Source of the DNA: Rhodospirillales bacterium
GTDB lineage: Bacteria; Pseudomonadota; Alphaproteobacteria; Rhodospirillales; JAOUPW01
Direction of reading: 5' to 3'
Assembly (NCBI GenBank): GCA_029879665.1
Contig: JAOUPW010000039.1
Span: 1 to 9,463 of the forward strand
Length of the DNA stretch: 9,463 nt
How positions within the stretch are numbered: the stretch's first letter is position 1; each line of letters opens with the position of its first letter. Positions 1 to 5,862 of the stretch are shown here, piece after piece. The notes beneath the pieces are model-generated. The model ran no database searches and was not told the DNA's origin. It worked only from the letters and a program-made list of their open reading frames with translations. The position numbers and the translations under genes are program-made.

Positions 1-556
1 TTTTCCTCAGGGCGGTGATCTGCGCTTCCAAATTGGCGTTATCGCCGGCCAGTTCGTGGATCAGGCCGAGATGGTAGTGCGCATCGCCGTCCAGTTCCGG
101 AAGCGCGCCGTAGGCCTGAACCGCCATCGGCACGAAGCGCAGTGCCTCGACAAGATTTCCCTGTTCATTGGCCGTCATGATGCGGTTGAACAAGCGATCG
201 GCCGCACCGCGCGGGGTCATCTGTGAAAGGTCGGGCGGGCGGTTCGGCGCGGCCGGGGCGGCGGTCCTGGGCGGGGACAAAGCCCCCGATGATGGCGGTG
301 ACGAGGCACCGTAGCGCTTGGATAACTCGGCTGCGGCGAATACGACGAGAGCGACCACAACGACCAACGCGCCCCCCCAGGCCAGGCCGCGGACCGACCG
401 TATGCCCCCGCTTGCGCTTCCGTCCAACGCGGTGCCGCAGGCGTGACAGAAACGAGCCTCGGAAAGAAGGGCGGTACCGCAGGACGGGCACTCCCTCCCC
501 TCGGTCGGTTTGGCCCGCTCGGCGGGTTTACGGCGTTTCCGCGACGTCACGGGCAT
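1..556 (-). CDS. Zinc-ribbon, single-pass membrane protein with TPR-like C-terminal part (3' end cut by window edge)
   Basis: The frame stays open to base 1, giving 185 codons and no stop, so the C-terminus is missing. Seen: a basic N-terminus, then a zinc ribbon with Cys23, Cys26, Cys37 and Cys40 (CPSC-x10-CHAC). A hydrophobic membrane segment follows at about residues 57-77, then a Pro/Ala/Ser-rich linker to about 110. From about 115 an amphipathic helical stretch (AADRLFNRIM, EALRFVPMAVQAY, DAHYHLGLIHELAGD) looks like tetratricopeptide repeats. Family knowledge: zinc ribbon + TM + TPR proteins are common hypothetical envelope proteins, with the ribbon in the cytoplasm and the helices outside; their substrates are unknown. 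Start choice: AGGAGG (560-565) lies only 3 nt before the ATG at 554-556 but 9 nt before an in-frame GTG at 548-550 (codon 3), so the GTG may be the real start. The function is not recognised. Confidence 0.8.
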   Translation of the reverse strand, partial: MPVTSRKRRKPAERAKPTEGRECPSCGTALLSEARFCHACGTALDGSASGGIRSVRGLAWGGALVVVVALVVFAAAELSKRYGASSPPSSGALSPPRTAAPAAPNRPPDLSQMTPRGAADRLFNRIMTANEQGNLVEALRFVPMAVQAYGALPELDGDAHYHLGLIHELAGDNANLEAQITALRK

Positions 557-596
557 GGACCTCCTGAAAGCGAAGACGTGGACAAACGGGACGACC

Positions 597-615
597 GCGC
601 CGGATTTTCCGGCGC
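597..615. repeat. Perfect inverted repeat, 8-bp arms with a 3-nt loop
   Basis: GCGCCGGA at 597-604 is the exact reverse complement of TCCGGCGC at 608-615, with TTT between them. It lies between the hydrolase stop (686) and the zinc-ribbon start (556). It could be a stem-loop ending the hydrolase transcript, but no T-tract follows on either strand, so a classic intrinsic terminator is unlikely. The alternatives are an operator or a stem at the 5' end of the zinc-ribbon mRNA. Confidence 0.6.
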
Positions 616-618
616 CAA

Positions 619-647
619 ATCATGACGCGGCCTTTGTACCCGATCAA
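619..647 (-). promoter_or_regulatory. Possible sigma70-like promoter for the zinc-ribbon gene
   Basis: Reading the minus strand, TTGATC (642-647) and CATGAT (619-624) are separated by 17 bp. Each hexamer matches the sigma70 consensus at 4 of 6 positions. The predicted transcription start would fall near base 612, inside the hairpin at 597-615. Consensus matching by eye only; weak evidence. Confidence 0.28.
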
Positions 648-685
648 CCCGGAAATTCCCACATGAAACTCCGTTGGGACGATAA

Positions 686-1903
686 TTAGAAATAAGCCTC
701 GCCGGGGCCCACCGGCGGGGTCCACTCGCATTCTCCGAACGGGCCATCGCCTTTTACGCCGACATAGGCGACACGCCCATCGTTGGACTTATCCTGCAAC
801 AACACCCGCGCCAGCCAATCGATAATGTAATGGTGGCAATCGAGTTTTCCCAGATTCGGAATTCCCCAGAGCGGATGGAACTGATCTTCGACAACCCACA
901 TTTCCTTTCGCGCCGTGAGGTCTTCATAAACCTCGATCGCATCTTCCAGCGGACACAAGGGATCGAATTCACCGGTCACCAGCAACGTCGGGCATTTGAC
1001 CTTTTCGACGTAGCCTTTTACCGTCATTTTTCTGGCCATCTCGTCGAATTCGTCCTCGTTGTCCATGCCCGCCATATACATGAACTGCTGTTTGAATCGC
1101 GGCGAAGACTGGGTAAAGATTGTGTTGTTGGGATTGAAACATGCGACACCGCTGGCCAGAGCCGCCGGACGATGATCGTAACTCGCCAACCGCAACGACC
1201 AATAGCTGCCCATGCTTACGCCGTAGATGCCGATTTTATCCGCGATAACCTCCGGGCGGGATTGAAGATAATCGATAACGGCGGCGCCGGCCCGTTCATA
1301 ATTGTCGCCAACCGCCCTGATCTTTTGAATGTTCGAGTTGCCCTGGCCCGGACCATCCATGGAAAGAATATGCATGCCGCGGGCAATCGCCGGGTTTCCC
1401 ATCACTTTTGGGAATGCCTCTTTGGTCTGATCCATGCCCGGAACATATATCACGCAAGGGGCTTTGCGGCGATCCGGCAGCAAATGAAGAAGGCAGGAAA
1501 TTGTTTTACCGTCGTCAAACGGAACTTCCACGCGTTCCACCGGATAAGGCGCGACTTCCGAACGACGGTCCACGGCTTCATTGAGCCGCCTGCATAAATC
1601 CAATTTCACCGGGTTATCGTCATAAAAAATCGGATGCTGCGCCATGCGGAAAGCTTCAATGGCGTGATCGTAATGTTCGCACGCGGTCGCATCGAATCCT
1701 TGGCTCTGCGCCTGCCGCCCAAGACGTTCGTCATGTTCGCCTTTTAAACGCCATTGTTTCGGCAGCATGCGATAGTTATGCGCGCGGGTTGGCGTTTCCA
1801 GGTCATCGCGTTCGAAATTTTGAACCCGCCCCCGCATGTTGAGCGCCAAATCGAGCATCCATTGTTGATCGTCCCGTTTGGTGCGAAGTTTTCTTATGGT
1901 CAA
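686..1903 (-). CDS. Alpha/beta hydrolase, 2,6-dihydroxypseudooxynicotine hydrolase/FrsA-like family
   Basis: The protein has 405 residues. Residues 1-120 are a charged helical region, as in family members with an N-terminal cap. The alpha/beta fold follows: VIYVPGMDQ (151-159) resembles the oxyanion strand-loop, DGPGQGNS is at 183-190, and the nucleophile elbow GVSMGS has Ser230. Asp314 (GEFDPLCP) and His343 (EDQFHPLWG) complete a likely Ser-Asp-His triad. Known: this family includes the nicotine-pathway C-C hydrolase and fungal polyketide-shortening hydrolases; related proteins are esterases. The triad spacing fits that group as I recall it. The substrate cannot be read from sequence, and no catabolic operon surrounds the gene. 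The start is TTG (1901-1903) preceded by GGGAG (1911-1915) with 7 nt spacing; no ATG suits better. The 15-bp palindrome 22 bp upstream suggests repressor control. It is soluble, with no signal peptide seen. Confidence 0.88.
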   Translation of the reverse strand: MTIRKLRTKRDDQQWMLDLALNMRGRVQNFERDDLETPTRAHNYRMLPKQWRLKGEHDERLGRQAQSQGFDATACEHYDHAIEAFRMAQHPIFYDDNPVKLDLCRRLNEAVDRRSEVAPYPVERVEVPFDDGKTISCLLHLLPDRRKAPCVIYVPGMDQTKEAFPKVMGNPAIARGMHILSMDGPGQGNSNIQKIRAVGDNYERAGAAVIDYLQSRPEVIADKIGIYGVSMGSYWSLRLASYDHRPAALASGVACFNPNNTIFTQSSPRFKQQFMYMAGMDNEDEFDEMARKMTVKGYVEKVKCPTLLVTGEFDPLCPLEDAIEVYEDLTARKEMWVVEDQFHPLWGIPNLGKLDCHHYIIDWLARVLLQDKSNDGRVAYVGVKGDGPFGECEWTPPVGPGEAYF

Positions 1904-1910
1904 TGTTCTT

Positions 1911-1915
1911 CTCCC
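1911..1915 (-). promoter_or_regulatory. Ribosome binding site supporting the TTG start of the hydrolase
   Basis: On the minus strand GGGAG is placed 7 nt before the TTG codon at 1901-1903. This is ordinary spacing and supports the TTG initiation codon. Confidence 0.6.
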
Positions 1916-1924
1916 GGTAGCAAT

Positions 1925-1939
1925 GTTGATTCAATCAAC
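1925..1939. promoter_or_regulatory. Perfect 15-bp palindrome, probable operator
   Basis: GTTGATTCAATCAAC has perfect 7-bp arms around one central base. It lies 22 bp upstream of the hydrolase start codon, where a bound regulator would block transcription. The arms resemble TTGAT/ATCAA half-sites used by several helix-turn-helix families. The central gap is 3 bp rather than the 4 bp of FNR boxes, so FNR is not favoured. An identical 7-bp half-site, AATCAAC, occurs at 2141-2147 on the transporter side. No regulator gene is in the window. Confidence 0.5.
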
Positions 1940-1972
1940 CTTAGCTTTATTTCGGAGGTTGGTGGATACATA

Positions 1973-2001
1973 ATTAAATATATTTTTTCCGGATTCATAA
2001 A
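1973..2001 (-). promoter_or_regulatory. Possible hydrolase promoter in an AT-rich island
   Basis: On the minus strand TTTATG (1996-2001) and TTTAAT (1973-1978; 5 of 6 to the -10 consensus) are 17 bp apart. They sit in the conspicuously AT-rich segment at about 1941-2006. The -35 match is poor. The palindrome at 1925-1939 would fall just downstream of the predicted transcription start. Confidence 0.3.
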
Positions 2002-2225
2002 ATTTCCCGCTTTGCGGAGCCTTTGCCCTGGCCTCCCGTGGGGCGCGGGATGCGAAGCTCGGGTTATTTCCGTGTGAACGTTCGCCATGCCGCCCGCCCA
2101 TGAACCGATAATCCACCTATACTTGTCTTTTCCGTGTTTAAATCAACGGGGGATCGGCGTCGGCGCCGCGAAGAGGATATTCCCTGAATCTGCCCGGCCC
2201 CGGAGCACATTACGCGGCACGCCAT

Positions 2226-2256
2226 TTGACAATCGCCGGGAGTCGCCGGCAAATAG
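2226..2256 (+). promoter_or_regulatory. Possible promoter for the EamA transporter
   Basis: A perfect TTGACA -35 hexamer at 2226-2231 is followed 19 bp later by a poor -10 candidate, AAATAG (2251-2256). It lies about 43 bp before the transporter ATG. The -35 match is exact, but the spacing and -10 are weak. Confidence 0.25.
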
Positions 2257-2298
2257 AGCGGTCTGCCTCCTGAAAGATTACGCCGAAAGCGCCCCCTC

Positions 2299-3243
2299 AT
2301 GCCGGAAACCCCCGACCTTCCCGAGCCAACCCCGAGCCGGACACCGCTTTTCAGAGCCCTGCCCGCCGCATGGGCGAAACTTCCGGCCAATGTCCGCGGC
2401 GCGGTTTTCGTTACCCTGGGGGGATTCCTGCTGATCCTGATGGCCTCGCTGGTCAAGCATTTGGGGAAATCGCTGCCCGCCTTCGAGGTACTGTTCGTCC
2501 GCTTTCTTGCCGGGCTGATCGTGATTCTACCGCTGGTCTGGCGGATGGGGATCAAAATCGTTCACACTCGGAAGATTTACCTGCACGCCACCCGCGGGTT
2601 CGTCGGCTTTATTGGCAATATGCTTTTCTTCTTCGCGCTCATTCACATATCGCTTGCCGATACCGTCACAATCCAGTTTTCCCGTCCGCTCTTCATGATC
2701 GTGATCGCCACGTTGTTTTTCGGGGAAGTCGTCGGCTTGAAACGGGGGATCGCCACGCTGGTCGGATTCGGCGGCATCCTGATGATCACCAAGCCGTTCG
2801 GCGAAGGATTCGATCCGTGGGCGTTGTCGGCCCTTGGCGGGGCGTTCTTCGGCTCGATGGTGGTGCTGACCGTAAAGCTGCTGAGCCGGACCGAGCAGAC
2901 CGTCACCATTATGTTCTATTTCGGTTTATTCACCACGATGTATACCTTCATCCCCGCCATGCTCACCTGGCAGACCCCGACCTGGATTGAATTGGCGCTG
3001 CTCATCCTCACCGGCACCCTCGGCATCATCGGACAGGGATTGTTCACCCATGGGGTCGGATTGGGCGAGATCAGTTTTGTCATACCCTTCGATTATCTGC
3101 GGATCGTTTATTCCTTCCTCCTCGGGATAATCTGGTTTACCGAAGTTCCGGGATTCTGGAGTTTTTCCGGCGCCGCCGTGATAATCGGCAGCAGCGTCTA
3201 CCTTCTGCGGACCGAAAACCGGAAAAAGGCGGAGGGAATCTGA
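2299..3243 (+). CDS. EamA/DMT-family inner-membrane transporter
   Basis: The protein has 314 residues and about ten hydrophobic segments (roughly 33-52, 64-82, 98-115, 120-140, 150-165, 175-193, 202-222, 229-248, 256-281 and 285-303), the usual 5+5 arrangement of two EamA repeats. Each repeat ends in a recognisable way: FGEVVGLKRGIATLVGFGG (141-159) and WFTEVPGFWSFSGAAVIIG (279-297). The length is typical for the family. Known members export or import amino acids, sugars or other metabolites in the cytoplasmic membrane; the substrate here is not predictable. The N-terminal 30 residues are Pro-rich and the ATG has no clear Shine-Dalgarno sequence, so the true start could be internal, for example the GTG at codon 32. 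It is divergent from the hydrolase, and shared control through the common upstream region is an inference. It converges on the 52-aa gene with a 40-bp gap and no evident terminator. Confidence 0.9.
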   Translation: MPETPDLPEPTPSRTPLFRALPAAWAKLPANVRGAVFVTLGGFLLILMASLVKHLGKSLPAFEVLFVRFLAGLIVILPLVWRMGIKIVHTRKIYLHATRGFVGFIGNMLFFFALIHISLADTVTIQFSRPLFMIVIATLFFGEVVGLKRGIATLVGFGGILMITKPFGEGFDPWALSALGGAFFGSMVVLTVKLLSRTEQTVTIMFYFGLFTTMYTFIPAMLTWQTPTWIELALLILTGTLGIIGQGLFTHGVGLGEISFVIPFDYLRIVYSFLLGIIWFTEVPGFWSFSGAAVIIGSSVYLLRTENRKKAEGI

Positions 3244-3283
3244 ATCTGATTGGGGGTACGGGGAATCGCCGCCCGCCGCGCGC

Positions 3284-3442
3284 TTACGTCAGATGAAAAA
3301 AGATCACCGCCGGCCAGAACAGGGCGTCTTCGATCATGCCGAATTTTTGTGACCCGTAGGTGGCGTCCCGCCAAAACGTGACGGCGATGCCGACCAGGGC
3401 ATAACAAAGAACAATCGCGACAAGGGTTCTGGTCTTTCCCAT
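3284..3442 (-). CDS. 52-aa putative membrane miniprotein
   Basis: This is a complete short gene: ATG at 3440-3442, stop TAA at 3284-3286, and a strong AGGAGA (3448-3453) with 5 nt spacing. The protein has a short basic start (MGKTRT), one hydrophobic helix at about residues 7-23 (LVAIVLCYALVGIAVTF), a polar middle (WRDATYGSQKFGMIEDA) and a second hydrophobic end (LFWPAVIFFHL, 41-51). Two short membrane passes in a hairpin, or one pass plus an amphipathic tail, are possible. Codon use is GC-rich at third positions, like the neighbours. It begins 68 bp after the stop of the adenylate cyclase on the same strand, so co-transcription is possible. I do not recognise a family, and no function is assigned. 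Confidence 0.72.
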   Translation of the reverse strand: MGKTRTLVAIVLCYALVGIAVTFWRDATYGSQKFGMIEDALFWPAVIFFHLT

Positions 3443-3510
3443 TTCGGTCTCCTCAGGGTTACGGCAATTTAATAGCCCTAAGATAGCTCCATTTTATTAA
3501 GGGAAGGTGT

Positions 3511-5712
3511 TTACTTCTCGGACATAACGATGCGCGTGCCCGTCTGCCCCGCCGTGAACCGCGCCAGGTGAAAGGCAATAAGCGGATCGTCGGGGAACTG
3601 TTCCGCCGCCCGGGCGAAGGCGTCGCGGGCGCCTGGATCCCCCTTGGCCATCAGTTCATAGGCCGCCAGATAGGCTTTTACATGCGGCGATTCCGCGTCT
3701 TCCGCCGACAACGGCTCGAAGGTGCCGAGCCCTTCTTCCTTGCCCTTGAGCACCAGTTCGCCCACCGGGCGGCCGATAAATCCGGAGCCGGCGTCGAGCG
3801 TGGTCTTGCTGATGCACACCCGGGTGCCGAGATGTTTGTTGACGCTTTCCAGCCGCGCCGCGGTGTTGATGGCGTCGCCGTGGGCGGTGTAATCGAATCG
3901 GCTTTTGCCGCCGAAGTTGCCGACCACCACCGTTCCCGTATTGACCCCGATGCGGGTGATGCCGAGCGGGATTCCCTGTTCATGTTTTTCCTTCTCGAAC
4001 TTCCGGCAAAATTCGTCCAATTCCAGGGCGCAGGCGACGGCCCGGTCGGCGTGGTCCGGCTGTTCGTTGGGGGCGCCGAACATGGCGTGGATGGCGTCGC
4101 CAACAATCTTGTCAATGGTGCCGCCGTGTTTCATGACGATGTCGCAGGTCGGTTCCAGATAATCGTTGAGCAATTCGACGATCAGGTGCGGCCCGGATTT
4201 TTCGACCAGGCTGGTGAAACTGGCGAGGTCGGTAAACAGGAAGGTCAGCTCCCGATTCTCGCCACCGAGTTGAAGCTTGGCCGGGTCGTCGGTGATCTGG
4301 GAAACCAAGTCGGGCGAAAGATAATGGCTGAAGGCGTGGCGCACTTCGCGGCGCTGAGTTTCCTCGCGCAGGTAATTGACCACCAGCAGCGATGTATAGA
4401 GCAGAAATCCGGCAAGCACCGGATAGGTCACGCCGAGCAGAATGCCCTTGTCGACAAACAGGTACCACGATATTCCGCCCAGCCCGGCGACCCCGGCGAC
4501 CCCGATCAGCAACCCGGTCAGGGCGCCGGCCAGAGGAATGGTCAGGGCAAGCACCAGGCAGAACAGCGCCGTCACCAGGTATTCGATGCCGAGAATATAA
4601 TTGGGCCGTTTGAGGAACGACCGGGTCAGCACCGTTTCCAGCCACTGGGCATGGATTTCAACCCCGGGCATGACCGGGTTAAGCGGCGTTTCGCGCACGT
4701 CGCCGAGGGCCGATGCGGACGCGCCGACCAGCACCAGATGGCCGCGCAGCCGCCCCGCCGGAACCTTGCCGGTAAGCAGGTCCACCGCCGACACATACCG
4801 GTTCGGGTTCTGCGGGGTGTAGCGGATCCACGAACGGCCGTTTTCGTCGGTGGGGATGTCCACCTTCGCAACCACCATCGACGTCATGCCGAGGGCGTTG
4901 GATTTGGTCATGATCGAGGACGTACCCGTGGCCACCCGCAGCATTTCCACGCCCAAAGAAGGATAAAGGTAGTCGCCGGCGCGGAGAATCAGAGGAATCC
5001 GCCTGACTACGCCGTCGGCTTCGGATTCGACGGTGGTGGCGCCGATCCCCTTGGCCGCGCGTTCCAGTTCCGGCCGGCTGCGAACGATGCCGTTGAAACC
5101 CCTCACGTGCCGCCACACCGTCTTTGCCAGCTCCCGCGGGTCGGCGCTGCCTTTATCGATGCTGAAAAACGGAAGGCTGTCGCTTTTCATGTGGCCCAGG
5201 GTCGCCTTGCGCGCATCCTTGGTGGCGGTGCCGGGCCGGAGTTCGGAAGTCAGCGCCTGGCCGAGAACGACCCGGCCGGCGCCGATGGCCTGGGCGAACA
5301 CCGCGTCGTTTCCGGGCAGGCTTTTCAGGACGCGCAGGGTGTTCGCGTCGGCGCCCTGCAGGATTTTGGCGTATTCCGCCGGCGACAGCTGGTCGGCTTC
5401 GGCGAACAGCACGTCGAAACCGACCGCCGCCGCGCCATGGTCAATAAGATGGCGCACCAGCAGCGCCAGATGGGTGCGCGGCCACGGCCATTGGCCGACC
5501 GCATCCAGGCTGCGGTTGTCGATATCGATGATGGTAACCGGGGTTGGGGTTATGGGACGGGGCTTGATCCGCTGGAACACATCCAGTTGTTTCATGCGCA
5601 GAACCTGCAGCGGCGCCGGGTCCCAATGCTGAAAAGCGATGAAAACCGCCGTCACCGCCAAGGCGACCAACAACGTCTTGCCCAGCCATCGTTTGCGTGA
5701 CGTCAATTCCAT
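3511..5712 (-). CDS. CHASE2-domain class III adenylate cyclase
   Basis: The 733-residue protein is predicted to make cAMP from ATP in response to a periplasmic signal. Order seen: TM helix at about 12-27; CHASE2 sensor at about 33-360 (IIDIDNRSLDAVGQWPWPR, GAAAVGFDVLF, GVEIHAQWLETVL); three membrane helices between about 373 and 447; linker; class III cyclase domain at about 485-665; short helical TPR-like tail at 675-720. Catalytic residues are present: metal-binding Asp495 (FLFTDLASFT) and Asp539 (KIVGDAIHAMFG), adenine-selecting Lys535 with Thr609 (FDYTAHGD), and transition-state Asn616 and Arg620 (NTAAR). The Lys/Thr pair marks the IIIb type and argues against guanylate cyclase activity. 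Length and layout are typical. The ATG at 5710-5712 has only a weak AAGG 11 nt upstream. The CHASE2 ligand is unknown. The gene is followed by the 52-aa gene and preceded by the RTX gene. Confidence 0.93.
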   Translation of the reverse strand: MELTSRKRWLGKTLLVALAVTAVFIAFQHWDPAPLQVLRMKQLDVFQRIKPRPITPTPVTIIDIDNRSLDAVGQWPWPRTHLALLVRHLIDHGAAAVGFDVLFAEADQLSPAEYAKILQGADANTLRVLKSLPGNDAVFAQAIGAGRVVLGQALTSELRPGTATKDARKATLGHMKSDSLPFFSIDKGSADPRELAKTVWRHVRGFNGIVRSRPELERAAKGIGATTVESEADGVVRRIPLILRAGDYLYPSLGVEMLRVATGTSSIMTKSNALGMTSMVVAKVDIPTDENGRSWIRYTPQNPNRYVSAVDLLTGKVPAGRLRGHLVLVGASASALGDVRETPLNPVMPGVEIHAQWLETVLTRSFLKRPNYILGIEYLVTALFCLVLALTIPLAGALTGLLIGVAGVAGLGGISWYLFVDKGILLGVTYPVLAGFLLYTSLLVVNYLREETQRREVRHAFSHYLSPDLVSQITDDPAKLQLGGENRELTFLFTDLASFTSLVEKSGPHLIVELLNDYLEPTCDIVMKHGGTIDKIVGDAIHAMFGAPNEQPDHADRAVACALELDEFCRKFEKEKHEQGIPLGITRIGVNTGTVVVGNFGGKSRFDYTAHGDAINTAARLESVNKHLGTRVCISKTTLDAGSGFIGRPVGELVLKGKEEGLGTFEPLSAEDAESPHVKAYLAAYELMAKGDPGARDAFARAAEQFPDDPLIAFHLARFTAGQTGTRIVMSEK

Positions 5713-5750
5713 TGAAAGTTACGCCTTGTCCAGAACCACCCTTGAGGCAC

Positions 5751-5780
5751 AGTATATACTTGCTGTCATAAAACTATGAA
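5751..5780 (-). promoter_or_regulatory. Possible adenylate cyclase promoter overlapping palindromes
   Basis: On the minus strand TATACT (5751-5756; 5 of 6 to -10) and TTCATA (5775-5780; 4 of 6 to -35) are 18 bp apart, and the -10 is 38 bp from the cyclase ATG. The -10 lies inside the perfect palindrome AGTATATACT (5751-5760). A second inverted repeat, TCATA-AAAC-TATGA (5766-5779), sits between the elements. This could be a regulated promoter; the evidence is consensus matching only. Confidence 0.35.
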
Positions 5781-5781
5781 T

Positions 5782-5805
5782 TTGCGGATTGAGCAATAAC
5801 CGCAA
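5782..5805 (-). terminator. Hairpin downstream of the RTX gene, weak terminator candidate
   Basis: Arms TTGCGG and CCGCAA (5782-5787 and 5800-5805) form a perfect 6-bp stem. The 12-nt loop can itself pair ATT with AAT. On the minus strand the stem is followed by ATTCATAGTTTT, which has only a short, displaced T-run. It lies about 60 bp after the RTX stop and just upstream of the cyclase promoter candidate, so separating the two genes would make sense. Confidence 0.3.
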
Positions 5806-5814
5806 CGGGCGCAC

Positions 5815-5853
5815 CTTTCCCGGCGCGGACCAGGGGGGCGTGGGCCCGGAAAG
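5815..5853 (-). terminator. Interrupted GC-rich hairpin just after the RTX stop
   Basis: 5815-5824 pairs with 5844-5853 (6 bp, one mismatch, 3 bp) around a 19-nt loop, starting 10 bp after the RTX stop codon. No T-tract follows. It is perhaps a 3'-end-protecting or factor-dependent termination element rather than an intrinsic terminator. Confidence 0.27.
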
Positions 5854-5862
5854 AGGGCGCGA

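Larger units (their letters stand above)
1904..2298. other. 395-bp divergent intergenic region
   Basis: This region separates the hydrolase (minus) from the EamA transporter (plus). It holds the hydrolase RBS, the 15-bp palindrome, an AT-rich core (about 1941-2006), a half-site of the palindrome (2141-2147) and a TTGACA hexamer (2226-2231). Both strands contain short open frames, but none has a convincing ribosome site or protein-like composition. No RNA gene was recognised. Confidence 0.6.

Noticed and set aside
223..567. A plus-strand Arg/Pro-rich 114-codon frame near the left end
   Set aside because: It is antisense to the zinc-ribbon gene, which has a strong ribosome site, a Cys4 motif and a membrane segment.
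830..1597. A 255-codon plus-strand frame inside the hydrolase gene
   Set aside because: It is antisense to a clearly conserved hydrolase with an intact triad and shows no recognisable fold or good ribosome site.
1926..1938. FNR-type box (TTGAT...ATCAA)
   Set aside because: The half-sites fit but the spacer is 3 bp instead of 4 bp, so I call it an unassigned palindrome.
1900..2088. A 62-codon minus-strand frame whose stop overlaps the hydrolase TTG start (TTGA)
   Set aside because: The overlap looks like translational coupling, but the frame runs through the AT-rich promoter-like core and the palindrome, has no good ribosome site, and is not protein-like.
2064..2555. A 163-codon minus-strand frame antisense to the start of the EamA gene
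   Set aside because: It overlaps the well-supported transporter, and its Arg/Ser-rich composition is typical of a shadow frame.
3244..3283. A terminator between the convergent transporter and the 52-aa gene
   Set aside because: The 40 bp are GC-rich, but I could not find a convincing stem with a T-tract on either strand.
3568..5700. A 710-codon plus-strand open frame antisense to the adenylate cyclase
   Set aside because: It mirrors the GC-rich codon pattern of the real cyclase gene, which has complete domains and catalytic motifs. The antisense translation is His/Arg/Gly-rich with no domain.
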